From an uncultured Pelagibacteraceae bacterium (GTDB lineage: Bacteria; Pseudomonadota; Alphaproteobacteria; Pelagibacterales; Pelagibacteraceae): a stretch of DNA of 64,000 bases. Position numbers and translations under genes: made by a program. The stretch covers positions 1 through 64,000 of the forward strand of contig CACFWD010000004.1 of NCBI GenBank assembly GCA_902569975.1, in the 5' to 3' direction. Shown here in pieces: positions 31,762 through 41,773 of this stretch. Positions within the stretch are counted from its first letter, which is position 1. Each line of letters starts with the position of its first letter. The notes below the pieces were generated by a model. That model did not search any database, was not told the DNA's origin, and saw only the letters and a list, made by a program, of their open reading frames with translations.

Positions 31762-32249
31762 AAAATATAAAACTTACCAATCAAATAAGTTTGATTAACA
31801 AAAAATTTAAGAAAAAAGAGTTTTATCATTATCTTAAAACTTCTAATCTTTCATTAGTAATACCTAAGATTAAAGACAAATATATAGTAGTTTCTCAAAA
31901 AAGAGTTCCAATTAATAAAATTAATTATGAGTTTCCTTCTGGCATAGTAGAAATAAAAGAAACAACTCTGCAATCAGCTTATAAGGAATTAAAAGAAGAA
32001 ACAGGGTATAAATCAAGATCAAAATTGAGTAAAATTATAACTTTTTATACTGAGCCTGGACGACTAACTACTAAAATTACTGGTTATTTTACGAAAGACT
32101 TAATTAAAATTTCGAAACCAGAACAAGGTATTAGAATTCATCTTTTTAATCAAAGAGACATATTTAAATTAATATTAAATCAAAAATTTAATAATAGTTC
32201 TCATATAGCAATGTTTTTATATCTAATAACAAATCTTAAAAATCAATAA
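31758..32249 (+). CDS. NUDIX hydrolase
   Basis: Nudix box-like EFPSGIVEIKETTLQSAYKELKEETGY. Confidence 0.87.
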   Translation: MKNIKLTNQISLINKKFKKKEFYHYLKTSNLSLVIPKIKDKYIVVSQKRVPINKINYEFPSGIVEIKETTLQSAYKELKEETGYKSRSKLSKIITFYTEPGRLTTKITGYFTKDLIKISKPEQGIRIHLFNQRDIFKLILNQKFNNSSHIAMFLYLITNLKNQ

Positions 32250-32328
32250 ACTACAGGTTGTATTAAATTAACTTTCAGATTTATAAATTATGTGATTAAA
32301 TTAATCATCTAAAAATTTGGAGGTAGAG

Positions 32329-32538
32329 ATGGGAAAAAAATTAAAAAAAAATGAGAAGAAAAAAACAAAAATTTTAAAAGCAATTGATAGACTGAAAAAC
32401 AAAATTACGGCTAAAGAAAAAAAATTGTCAAAAGTTAATATTAAAATTGCTGGTTTAGAAAAAAAGGTTGCAGAAAAAAAAGCAAAAAAGCTTGCTAAGA
32501 AAAATGCAAAGCAGTCTCCTGCATCTATAAATAATTAA
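32329..32538 (+). CDS. Small lysine-rich coiled-coil protein
   Basis: GGAGG ribosome-binding site just upstream of ATG 32329 (ORF track starts at TTG 32317); about one third Lys. Confidence 0.65.
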   Translation: MGKKLKKNEKKKTKILKAIDRLKNKITAKEKKLSKVNIKIAGLEKKVAEKKAKKLAKKNAKQSPASINN

Positions 32539-32553
32539 TATCAAAAAAATCGT

Positions 32554-32588
32554 CTTTCCCCCTTCTTAGTTTAAGAGAAGGAAGAAAG
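32554..32588. repeat. Long hairpin (11/13 paired stem, 9-nt loop)
   Basis: CTTTCCCCCTTCT-TAGTTTAAG-AGAAGGAAGAAAG. Confidence 0.55.
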
Positions 32589-32595
32589 TAGTTAA

Positions 32596-32646
32596 TTAAC
32601 AAAATTTAACGGGGAAAAATAATGATTTTATTTCAAATTTTGTTAA
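32596..32646. repeat. 12-bp perfect inverted repeat TTAACAAAATTT/AAATTTTGTTAA, 27-bp loop
   Basis: Read directly: arms 32596-32607 and 32635-32646. Confidence 0.7.
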
Positions 32647-32710
32647 GTCTTTATAGATTAACTAAGTTACAAAATTATTTACTTATTGTTAAAGTTTAAT
32701 TAACTTAAGT

Positions 32711-34222
32711 TTATTTTGAATTATTAGAATAAATTACTCTTGGTTCTAAAAATAATTCTCTAGCAAGAGCTTTAAATCTTTTGGTAACTTGTTTTGAGAT
32801 TATTTCTTGATGTTGTGATGGAATTTTTAAAAATACAGCATTACCTCTTTTATACAATTTAAACTCTTCAAGAAATATCGTAGATATCGAGGTCAATGAT
32901 TGTGAAAATCTCAATGCTGCTCCAACTTGTTTGCTTGAAAAAATTTCATTATTATTCAAAAAAGTTAGATACTCCATCTTTGGATTATACTTGATACTAC
33001 AGTACCGCCAATAGCATGACAAAGCTAATTGTATTCTTTCTTTATGAGTCAATCTGAGTAACGGAGTATTTATCGTTTCTTGAAATACCAATTCAGCTTT
33101 TTGAAATGCTCCTAATCCCCAGTCCATATGACTTAATACACATGCCAGATATAATAATTTCTTATTAAAGTGCTCATTACCCTCAAAAACTGGCTGAATA
33201 AATTCATAATATTTTTTATAATTTGATCCTAGATCACCTCTTTTTTGCGCAACCTTCTCAAGTGCTTTATAAAAGATTTCAGATTCTTTTACATCTTTAA
33301 AATAATCAATTGATAAAGATCCTTCTCGCAAACCACTGATAGAACAAATTATATTTTTTGGATTTGAAACTTTCATAATTTCATCAAGTATAATACAGCT
33401 ATAAGGTAAATACGGTGTTCTAGATTTTGAAATATACTCAACTGTTTTAAGTTTGGATTTATTAAAAGAAGAAATTTTTTCAACAAACTTAGATAAAACG
33501 TTATTATCAATACTATATTGATGGATTATATGTACTGGATGATTATTTTGAAAAAGATGTAACTTAAATAATGCACGCCAAGTACCTCCAACTAAATATA
33601 AATTATTAAACTTCTTTTTTGAGATCCATTTTTCATCTCTTAATAATTTTTTAATATATTTTGCTAAATTTCTTTTTTTAACAATAGGATTATTCATTAA
33701 TCTTAAGACACCAACGGGTAAAGAGGTCTTATTTGTTACTATATTGTTTTCAACTCGGGCTAACTCCAAACTACCCCCACCTAGATCAGCAACTAATCCA
33801 TCAACATTTTCAAAACCTATTTTTACTCCCTCAGCTGAGTATGTAGCTTCTTCTTCGCCTGATAATATATTAATCTTAGTTTTAAAAAGTTTTTCAACTT
33901 CATCAATAAAAGGTTTTGTATCAGTTGCTTCTCTTATAACTGCTGTTGCAATAATCTTTAGATTTGTGATTTTTGAAACATTTAAAATTTCAGAAAATCT
34001 TTTTAAAACTTTTAAAGCATATTCAGTACCAGATCTGTGAAGTTTTTTCGATTTATCTAAATTTTTTCCAAGTTCACAAACAGCTTTTTCATTAAAAAAA
34101 GGCACACGAGAAGAACTGAAATCTTCATAAATTAGCATTCTTATAGAGTTTGATCCAATGTCTATTATAGCTAATTTTGTCTGTTTAAATTTTAAACTAT
34201 TTTTACTTTTAATTACTTCCAC
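32711..34222 (-). CDS. ppx: Ppx/GppA family exopolyphosphatase
   Basis: AIIDIGSNSIRMLIYEDF; LSGEEEATYSAEGV; LVADLGGGSLELA; overlaps ppk. Confidence 0.92.
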   Translation of the reverse strand: MEVIKSKNSLKFKQTKLAIIDIGSNSIRMLIYEDFSSSRVPFFNEKAVCELGKNLDKSKKLHRSGTEYALKVLKRFSEILNVSKITNLKIIATAVIREATDTKPFIDEVEKLFKTKINILSGEEEATYSAEGVKIGFENVDGLVADLGGGSLELARVENNIVTNKTSLPVGVLRLMNNPIVKKRNLAKYIKKLLRDEKWISKKKFNNLYLVGGTWRALFKLHLFQNNHPVHIIHQYSIDNNVLSKFVEKISSFNKSKLKTVEYISKSRTPYLPYSCIILDEIMKVSNPKNIICSISGLREGSLSIDYFKDVKESEIFYKALEKVAQKRGDLGSNYKKYYEFIQPVFEGNEHFNKKLLYLACVLSHMDWGLGAFQKAELVFQETINTPLLRLTHKERIQLALSCYWRYCSIKYNPKMEYLTFLNNNEIFSSKQVGAALRFSQSLTSISTIFLEEFKLYKRGNAVFLKIPSQHQEIISKQVTKRFKALARELFLEPRVIYSNNSK

Positions 34223-36365
34223 TTTTAATCAATCTTAAGTGCAGTTGTTTAGGCTGCATTTTTAATTTAGCCTTACCTCTTCCAGATAAGCTCGGATTAT
34301 TCATAAAATATTCATGAGCTGAAAAAGAATCGTTCTTACTATATTTAATTTTTTTATAATTACCATCAGCATTGAGCTCCCAGCTCTGATTAGTATCAAG
34401 ATAATTTGCTAACATTATTTGATCTAAAATCTGTTCATGAACAGTTTCATTTTCAATTGGAACTAGAAGTTCTACTCTTCTATTTAAATTTCTCGGCATT
34501 AAATCAGCTGAAGAAATATATACTTTTGCATTTCTATTAGGCATGTTTTTAGTGCCGTTACTAAAACAATAAATTCTAGAATGCTCTAAAAATCTTCCTA
34601 TGATACTTTTTACAACTATGTTTTCTGATCTATCTTTAACTCCTGGTCTTAAACAACAAACACCTCTCACAAATAAATGAATTTTTACACCAGCATTTGA
34701 AGCTTCATAAAATTTATCAATAATTTCTGGATCTACTAAAGAGTTCATTTTTGCCCAAATAACTGCAAATTTTCCATTTTTAGAATTTCTAATTTCAGCA
34801 TCAATATTTTCATTTAAAGTTTGCCTCATATTTACTGGCGAAATAGAAATTTTATTAAGATTTTTTGGTTTTGCGTATCCTGTTACATAATTAAAAAACT
34901 TTTCAACATCTGACGCCATTTTCTTATCACAACTAAATAAAGATAAATCAGTATAAATTTTAGCATTTACAGGATGATAATTGCCGGTTCCTAAATGAAA
35001 ATAAGTTTGTATTTTTCCTTGTTCTCTTCTTAAAACTAATGATGATTTTGCATGGGTTTTATATTTAGCAAAACCATAAACAATTTGGACACCTACTTTT
35101 TCTAAACTTCTTGATAGTTGAATATTAGCTTCCTCATCAAATCTAGCTTTAATTTCAATTAAAGCGGTAACTGTTTTTCCGTTTTCTGCTGCTGTTATTA
35201 AAGCTTTAACAATTGGTGAGTCTAGAGTTGTTCTATATAGAGTTTGTTTTATAGCTATAACTTTTTTATCATTTGCTGCTTGGTTTAAAAATTCAATTAC
35301 TGAGTCAAATGTTTCAAAAGGATGATGAACAACTAAATCTTTCTTTTTAATAGTTTCAAAAAAATTATCATTATATTCTTTTAATCTTTCAACTTCTCTA
35401 GGTGTAAAATGTTTAAATCTTAATTTTGGATTTTTTACTTTACATATTTGATCTATATCTTGAATTCCAACAAGGCCAGCAACATCATAAATATAGTCAG
35501 GATTTATGTCTAATTTATTAGTTATAAATCTTACCAATTCATTATCACTATTTTCAAGAACCTCTAAACGAACAATATCACCCGTTCTACGTCTTTTTAA
35601 AGCCAATTCAAAAGATCTAACTAAATCTTCTGCTTCCTCTTGAATCTCTACATCGCTGTCTCTTATTACTCTAAAAATCATTTTTTTTTCTAAATCATGA
35701 TCTGGAAAAATTTCATTAGCAAAAAAACTTATTATGTCATCTAGAATAACAAACTTCTTATGATTTTTAGAAGACTCTATTTCAATAAATCTAGATAATG
35801 CTTTTGGTATTACAATTATTGAGTTTAAAATCCTTTTTTTATTTTTTTTTCTTAACTTCATTACAATTGCTCTTCCTTGATTGATTATAAAAGGAAATGG
35901 GTGTGCAGGATCAATTGCTGATGGTGTTAGTAAAGGGTAAATCTCTTCTTTAAATATTTCTAGAAGTTTTTTTTTATCCTTAGTATTTAAATTAACTGGT
36001 TTAACTAAACTGATATTATTTTTTTTTAATTCCATAATCAGTTGAATAAAAATTTTGTTCTGTTTTTTTAATAGATTCTTAGTTTCAAGCACTACCTCAT
36101 CCATTTGCTCTTCAGGTGTCAAACCATCAGAACTTAATGAGTCAACTTCTTGTTTTATTTGACTATATAATCCAGCAACTCGGACCATAAAAAATTCATC
36201 TAGATTAGACCCAGCAATTGATAAAAACTTTACTCTTTCATAAAGAGGATTTTCGATATTTTGTGCCTCTAAAAGTACTCTGTCGTTGAATTTTAACCAA
36301 GAAAGCTCTCTATTTATATATCTAGATTTCAGCTCTTCTTTATGTTGTTTTTTTAAAGCAGTCAT
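34209..36365 (-). CDS. ppk: Polyphosphate kinase 1
   Basis: YINRELSWLKFNDRVLLEA; HPFETFDSVIEFLNQAA; HLGTGNYHPVNAKIYTDLSLF; ADLMPRNLNRRVELLVPI. Confidence 0.96.
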   Translation of the reverse strand: MTALKKQHKEELKSRYINRELSWLKFNDRVLLEAQNIENPLYERVKFLSIAGSNLDEFFMVRVAGLYSQIKQEVDSLSSDGLTPEEQMDEVVLETKNLLKKQNKIFIQLIMELKKNNISLVKPVNLNTKDKKKLLEIFKEEIYPLLTPSAIDPAHPFPFIINQGRAIVMKLRKKNKKRILNSIIVIPKALSRFIEIESSKNHKKFVILDDIISFFANEIFPDHDLEKKMIFRVIRDSDVEIQEEAEDLVRSFELALKRRRTGDIVRLEVLENSDNELVRFITNKLDINPDYIYDVAGLVGIQDIDQICKVKNPKLRFKHFTPREVERLKEYNDNFFETIKKKDLVVHHPFETFDSVIEFLNQAANDKKVIAIKQTLYRTTLDSPIVKALITAAENGKTVTALIEIKARFDEEANIQLSRSLEKVGVQIVYGFAKYKTHAKSSLVLRREQGKIQTYFHLGTGNYHPVNAKIYTDLSLFSCDKKMASDVEKFFNYVTGYAKPKNLNKISISPVNMRQTLNENIDAEIRNSKNGKFAVIWAKMNSLVDPEIIDKFYEASNAGVKIHLFVRGVCCLRPGVKDRSENIVVKSIIGRFLEHSRIYCFSNGTKNMPNRNAKVYISSADLMPRNLNRRVELLVPIENETVHEQILDQIMLANYLDTNQSWELNADGNYKKIKYSKNDSFSAHEYFMNNPSLSGRGKAKLKMQPKQLHLRLIKSGSN

Positions 36366-36378
36366 ATATTTAAATTTT

Positions 36379-36903
36379 ATGTATCAATTATACGTCATGA
36401 GACACGCAAAATCTAGTTGGGATGATTTAAGTATTAATGATTTTGATAGACCACTTAGTAAAAGAGGCAAGAGAAATGCAAAAATGATTTGTGAATTTTT
36501 TGTTAAAAAAAAATTTAAATTTGATTATGCATTAATTTCATCATCAAAAAGAACAAAAAAAACTTTTCAAATTTTGTCCAAGAAAATTAATAAACCAAAA
36601 AAAGTTAATTTTTCAAAAGATTTATATTTAGTTGATGAGAATGCAATTATAAAAAAAATTAAAGAAATATCCAGTGAATATAAATCAATTTTGATTATAA
36701 ACCATGAACCATCAGTGAAAAATTTAGTACGAAATCTTACAAAAAATCATAATACGAATAATTTTAAACTAATGAATTATAAATTCCCAACAGCAGCATT
36801 TGCAAAAATTGAGTTTGATATTAAATCCTGGAATGAAGTTGAGAAAAAAGGAGTATTAAAAGAATTTATAAGGCCCAAAGATCTTCAAGATTCTAAAGAA
36901 TAA
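36379..36903 (+). CDS. Histidine phosphatase, SixA-like (ATG 36379 preferred; ORF open from 36286)
   Basis: MYQLYVMRHAKSSWDDLSINDFDRPLSKRGKRNA; INHEPSVKNLV. Confidence 0.87.
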   Translation: MYQLYVMRHAKSSWDDLSINDFDRPLSKRGKRNAKMICEFFVKKKFKFDYALISSSKRTKKTFQILSKKINKPKKVNFSKDLYLVDENAIIKKIKEISSEYKSILIINHEPSVKNLVRNLTKNHNTNNFKLMNYKFPTAAFAKIEFDIKSWNEVEKKGVLKEFIRPKDLQDSKE

Positions 36904-37568
36904 CCAGCTGATCTCACTGTTCTAATTAAAGGTTTTGTATTTTGTATATTAATTGCTTGTCTTAATCTTCTAATATGAACATCTACTGTTCTAGACTCAA
37001 CATATATATCTTCCCCCCAAACATTATTTAGAAGTTGTTCTCTTGAATAAACTCTTTTTGGATTTTTGATAAAAAAATCTAATAGTTTAAATTCAGTTGG
37101 ACCTAAAGTAATTTCCTTATCTTTTCTATAAACTCTTTTTGTAATCCGATCTATTTTTAAATCAGTAAATTCTACAATGTCTGATGATGATTGAGGCTTA
37201 GATCTTCTCAATAAAGATTTAATTCTAGCATTTAATTCTTTTTGACTAAAAGGTTTAGTTACATAATCATCTGCACCTGTATCAAATGCTTTTAATTTGT
37301 CTTCTTCCTCCCCTTTTGCAGTTAACATAATGACAGGAATATCATTAAACTTATTATCTTTTTTTAAGTTTTTACAAATTTCAACACCAGATAATTCAGG
37401 TAACATCCAATCCATTAATATCAAATCTGGCTGTTTTGATTTTATTTGTTTAAGAGCATCTTCTCCATTTTCTGAATGACTGACTTTATAACCTTCTTTT
37501 TCAAGATTATACTTTAACAAACTAACAATTGATGCTTCATCTTCAGCTATGAAAACATGAGCTGACAT
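36885..37568 (-). CDS. phoB: Phosphate regulon response regulator PhoB
   Basis: OmpR-family regulator adjacent to phoU-pst: VFIAEDEASIVSLLKYNLEKEGY, MDWMLPELSGVEICK, VDVHIRRLRQAI. Confidence 0.94.
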   Translation of the reverse strand: MSAHVFIAEDEASIVSLLKYNLEKEGYKVSHSENGEDALKQIKSKQPDLILMDWMLPELSGVEICKNLKKDNKFNDIPVIMLTAKGEEEDKLKAFDTGADDYVTKPFSQKELNARIKSLLRRSKPQSSSDIVEFTDLKIDRITKRVYRKDKEITLGPTEFKLLDFFIKNPKRVYSREQLLNNVWGEDIYVESRTVDVHIRRLRQAINIQNTKPLIRTVRSAGYSLES

Positions 37569-37571
37569 AAA

Positions 37572-38279
37572 TCATTTTTCTCCAGTTACAATTGGCTCAG
37601 TGCCCTTAGGTCTGTCACCTTCTAAATATTCACCTTTAACTAAATAATAAATTTGTTCTGCAACATTTGTAGTATGATCACCAATACGCTCAACATTTTT
37701 GGTCACAAACAACAAGTGAGTTCCATCGTCTAAATTTTTTTCATTTTCTTTAAGATATTTTATAACTTCTTGCATACAAAGATTTGTTAGATCATCTATT
37801 TGCTCATCACCTTCCCAAACATTTACTGCCATTGGCGCAGATCTTTCTAAATAAGCGTCTAATGTTGATTTTAATTGTTTTTGAACATTGGTAGATACTC
37901 TATTTAGTGAATCTACCAAATTCTTTGGAAGATTTTCATTTAGCAAAAGTGTTCTCTTGGATATATTTTTTGCTAAATCACCTATTCTTTCTAAATCTGA
38001 AGACATTTTCAAAGCCGTTACTGTCTCTCTTAAATCAATTGCCATAGGTTGTCTTAAAGCAATTAAATTTACAACTTGTTGTTCAATCAAGGCTTCATAT
38101 TTATCTATTTTTTCATCATCTTGAATTACATTTTCTGCAATATCGCTATTTCTTGTTGTGATGGCTTGAATTGCTTTACCTAAAGCATCCTCACATGCAC
38201 TTCCCATTTTAATTATATTAGCATTCAGGTTTTTTAGTTCTTCTTCGTAAGATTTAACTGTATGTGGTGCTTCAGACAT
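37572..38279 (-). CDS. phoU: Phosphate transport regulator PhoU
   Basis: SYEEELKNLNANIIKMG...LRQPMAIDLRETVTALKMSSDLERIGDLAKNI. Confidence 0.95.
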   Translation of the reverse strand: MSEAPHTVKSYEEELKNLNANIIKMGSACEDALGKAIQAITTRNSDIAENVIQDDEKIDKYEALIEQQVVNLIALRQPMAIDLRETVTALKMSSDLERIGDLAKNISKRTLLLNENLPKNLVDSLNRVSTNVQKQLKSTLDAYLERSAPMAVNVWEGDEQIDDLTNLCMQEVIKYLKENEKNLDDGTHLLFVTKNVERIGDHTTNVAEQIYYLVKGEYLEGDRPKGTEPIVTGEK

Positions 38280-39055
38280 TATCCAAACCTCCCGGTTATA
38301 TAGTCCTGGGTTTTTGTATTATCAGGATTCTTAAATATTTTATCAGTAGATCCATGTTCTATCAATTGTCCTAAGTGAAAAAAACCTGTATTTTGAGATA
38401 CACGTGCCGCTTGAGCCATAGAATGAGTTACAATTATTATTGTGTGCTCTTTTTTTAACTCATCAATCAATTCTTCAATTTGTGCTGTTGCTATTGGATC
38501 TAATGCTGAACAAGGCTCATCCATTAATATAACTTCTGGTCTTACAGAAATCGCTCTAGCAATACAAAGTCTTTGCTGTTGTCCTCCAGATAATCCAGTT
38601 CCAGGTTCATGCAATCTATCTTTTACTTCTTCCCATAGTGCAGCTTTTTTTAAGCTAGTTTCAACAATTTCATCCATTTCTTGTTTTGATTGAGCCATAC
38701 CATGAATTGTTGGACCGTAAGATACATTTTCATATAAAGTTTTTGGGAAAGGATTAGGTTTTTGAAAAACCATACCAATTTTTTCTCTTAGTCTTACAAC
38801 ATCACAACTTTTATCATTGATATTAAAGTCATTAATTAAAATTTCTCCTTTAACACTGCAGATATCAATTACATCATTCATCCTATTAAGACATCTTAGG
38901 AAAGTTGATTTACCACAACCAGATGGACCAATTAATGCTGTTACTTGATTTTCCTCAATATCTAAACTTATATTAAAGAGCGCTTGTTTTTTTCCATAAA
39001 AAACATCAACATCTTTTGCTTTAATCTTTATCATTTTAACTCCATTTTTTCTCAA
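38279..39055 (-). CDS. pstB: Phosphate ABC transporter ATP-binding protein
   Basis: [43 protein letters not shown]. Confidence 0.96.
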   Translation of the reverse strand: MRKNGVKMIKIKAKDVDVFYGKKQALFNISLDIEENQVTALIGPSGCGKSTFLRCLNRMNDVIDICSVKGEILINDFNINDKSCDVVRLREKIGMVFQKPNPFPKTLYENVSYGPTIHGMAQSKQEMDEIVETSLKKAALWEEVKDRLHEPGTGLSGGQQQRLCIARAISVRPEVILMDEPCSALDPIATAQIEELIDELKKEHTIIIVTHSMAQAARVSQNTGFFHLGQLIEHGSTDKIFKNPDNTKTQDYITGRFG

Positions 39056-40304
39056 ACTTATGTCTTATTATTTGGGCAAATAAGTTCATTGTTATTAAAA
39101 AGCCAAGAAGGACCATTATACATGCCGAAACTTTTTCTACAAATCCTCTTTCAGCACTTTCAGCCCAAATATAAATTTGAACTGGTAAACTTGCAGCAGG
39201 ATCCATAGGTGATCCAGGTATCGTGTTAACAAAAGCAACCATTCCAATTAAAATGAGGGGTGCAGTTTCTCCTAAAGCTTGAGCTAAACCAATTATTGTT
39301 CCTGATAACGTGCCAGGCATTGAAAGAGGAACAGTATGATGCATTGTGGTTTGCATTCGACTTGCTCCCATAGCAAGTGCTGCCTCTCTTATACTTGGCG
39401 GAACTGCTTTTAAAGATGCTCTGGCAGCTATGATTATTGTTGGTAAGGTCATTAAGGACAAAGTAATACCTCCAACTAATGGGGTAGACCTTGGTAGTTG
39501 AAATATAGCCAATAAAACTCCTAACCCTAATAGACCAAAAACTATAGATGGAACTGCTGCTAAGTTATTTATATTTACTTCAATAAAATCAGTAAATCTA
39601 TTTTTAGGGGCAAATTCTTCAAGATAGATTGCTGCTAGAACCGCTACAGGAAAAGCTATCATTAAACAAACAAGTATAGAAAAAATTGAGCCCATAAATG
39701 AACTTGCTATTCCAGCTAGTTCTGCTTCTCTTGAGTCAGCATTTGTAAAAAAGCTAATATTAAATTTACTTTCAACCTTACCATTTGCAACAAGTTGATC
39801 AAAAATTTTTAATTGATAATCGCTTACTCTTCTTTGATCTTCAGGTAAATCTCTTGGATAATTTCCTTTAAAAACTTGATCTAGATCATCTGAAGCAGTT
39901 AAATAAACCTCTTTTGTTTTTCCTATTAAACTAGGGTCATTTAAAAGTTCATTTTTAATTTCTTTTTCAAAGAAATAAGAAACCATTCTCTTCAATTCAT
40001 TTTCTTGATCCTCATTGGCATTTAGATCTAAATCAGCCATTGATTTTAATGCTATATCGTAATAATCAGCGTCTTGTATGTCCTCTTTAGAAGGGTTTTG
40101 TTCTAACATCATTAATTCAGCATCAAAAGTTACTGGAACAATGAGCCAAGTTTTTTGAAAAGCTGAATAGCCAGTTGAAAAAATTTTGAAAATAAAAATT
40201 GTTAAAAATAAAAGTGCCATAAAAATTGCACTTTGACCGTATAAGCGAAATCTCTGCTCAGCCTTGTATCTTTTATTTAATAATTGTTCTTTATTTTTAT
40301 TCAT
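39036..40304 (-). CDS. pstA: Phosphate ABC transporter permease PstA
   Basis: [14 protein letters not shown]..., [47 protein letters not shown]. Confidence 0.95.
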   Translation of the reverse strand: MNKNKEQLLNKRYKAEQRFRLYGQSAIFMALLFLTIFIFKIFSTGYSAFQKTWLIVPVTFDAELMMLEQNPSKEDIQDADYYDIALKSMADLDLNANEDQENELKRMVSYFFEKEIKNELLNDPSLIGKTKEVYLTASDDLDQVFKGNYPRDLPEDQRRVSDYQLKIFDQLVANGKVESKFNISFFTNADSREAELAGIASSFMGSIFSILVCLMIAFPVAVLAAIYLEEFAPKNRFTDFIEVNINNLAAVPSIVFGLLGLGVLLAIFQLPRSTPLVGGITLSLMTLPTIIIAARASLKAVPPSIREAALAMGASRMQTTMHHTVPLSMPGTLSGTIIGLAQALGETAPLILIGMVAFVNTIPGSPMDPAASLPVQIYIWAESAERGFVEKVSACIMVLLGFLITMNLFAQIIRHKFEKKWS

Positions 40305-41682
40305 ATTTCTCTCTATATTTTTTAACTACTCTTAAGGCCACAATATTTAAACAAAGCGTTACTAAAAATAATGACATACCTAATGCAAAAGCAGCTTGCG
40401 TTTTTGGATCACCAAAAGCTTGGTCACCAATTAGAATAACTACAATTTGAGCTGTAATTGTTGAAGTAGATTCTAATGGATTTAAAGTTAAATTGGCAGC
40501 TAAACCTGAGGCCATAACAACTATCATTGTTTCTCCTATAGCTCTTGAAACACCAAGCAAAATAGATCCAACTATCCCCGGCAATGCCGCAGGAAAAATA
40601 ACTCTCTTGATTGTTTCTGATTTAGTTGCTCCCATAGCATAACTTCCATCTCTTAAACTTTGAGGTACACTTGTAATTACATCGTCACTTAAACTTGAAA
40701 TAAATGGTATGATCATAATGCCCATTACCCCTCCTGCTGCTAAAGCACTTTCAGCTGAAACTTCAAGACCCATAGAGGTTCCTAATTCTTTTAAAAATGG
40801 GCCAACAGTTAGGGCAGCAAAAAAACCATAAACAACTGTTGGTATACCAGCTAAAATTTCAATTAAAGGTTTTGCGTATTGTCTAACTTTATATGATGCA
40901 TATTCAGCTAAATAAATTCCACTCATTAATCCAATTGGGATAGCAACGCACATAGCAATAAATGCAATAAAAAAAGTACCTGCAAAAATAGGGACTGCTC
41001 CAAAAGTATCGGAATACATTGTCGGATCTAAAGCCTCAGAAGAATCTCTAACAAAAGCTTTTGCTGGATACCAGTGAGTTCCAAAGACAAAATCAAATAA
41101 TGGAATTACTTTAAAAAAATCTATAGTTTGAAATATAAGTGAGAAAACTATTCCAACAGTAGTTAATATTGCAGCTAAAGAAGCTGTAAATAAAACTGCG
41201 TTTAAAAATTTTTCAACTGGTTCTCTTGTTCTAGAATTAGATGAAATTCTTTTATATGCGTAAGCAACAGAGGCAATAATTGCAGATAATACTATAACAA
41301 CTTTTGAACTTTGAGCTATTGATCGAAGACTTAAATATTTTTCAGCTGAAGCCTCAATAAAAGGTGTAATTTCTCCAGTGAATTGACCTCGAGACAATGC
41401 TTTTGTTTTTTCGTATATTAAATTTAATTCATCATCAAGATAACCTTGATTTGAATAATCACTTAAGATTAATAGTTTTACAATTGTGGGCTCGAAAATT
41501 GCCCATAAAGAAAAAATTATAAAGGCTGGTATTGCACACCAGATTGAAAGATAATAACCATAAAATTGTGGTAATGCAGTTAATCTTTTTTTTGTAGATT
41601 GAATTGTATATGCTTTTTTGCGTCCAAAATAATAACTTGTGAAACCTAGAAGAACAATAAATGTAAATAATATTAAGTTCAA
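40297..41682 (-). CDS. pstC: Phosphate ABC transporter permease PstC
   Basis: MSGIYLAEYASYKVRQYAKPLIEILAGIPTVVYGFFAAL; AMGATKSETIKRVIFPAALPGIVGSILLGVSRAIGET. Confidence 0.95.
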   Translation of the reverse strand: MNLILFTFIVLLGFTSYYFGRKKAYTIQSTKKRLTALPQFYGYYLSIWCAIPAFIIFSLWAIFEPTIVKLLILSDYSNQGYLDDELNLIYEKTKALSRGQFTGEITPFIEASAEKYLSLRSIAQSSKVVIVLSAIIASVAYAYKRISSNSRTREPVEKFLNAVLFTASLAAILTTVGIVFSLIFQTIDFFKVIPLFDFVFGTHWYPAKAFVRDSSEALDPTMYSDTFGAVPIFAGTFFIAFIAMCVAIPIGLMSGIYLAEYASYKVRQYAKPLIEILAGIPTVVYGFFAALTVGPFLKELGTSMGLEVSAESALAAGGVMGIMIIPFISSLSDDVITSVPQSLRDGSYAMGATKSETIKRVIFPAALPGIVGSILLGVSRAIGETMIVVMASGLAANLTLNPLESTSTITAQIVVILIGDQAFGDPKTQAAFALGMSLFLVTLCLNIVALRVVKKYREKYE

Positions 41683-41716
41683 AGAATCTCCTTTATTGAG
41701 GACTGTACTCTTAATT

Positions 41717-41750
41717 TAAAAAAAAGGGGTCTAAAAAGACCCCCTTTTTT
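41717..41750 (-). terminator. Strong hairpin with T-run between pstS and pstC
   Basis: AAAAAGGGGTCTAAAAAGACCCCCTTTTTT: 7-bp GC-rich stem, 4-nt loop, flanked by A/T tracts on both sides. Confidence 0.88.
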
Positions 41751-41773
41751 ATCATTTGTTAACTGAGGAATAA

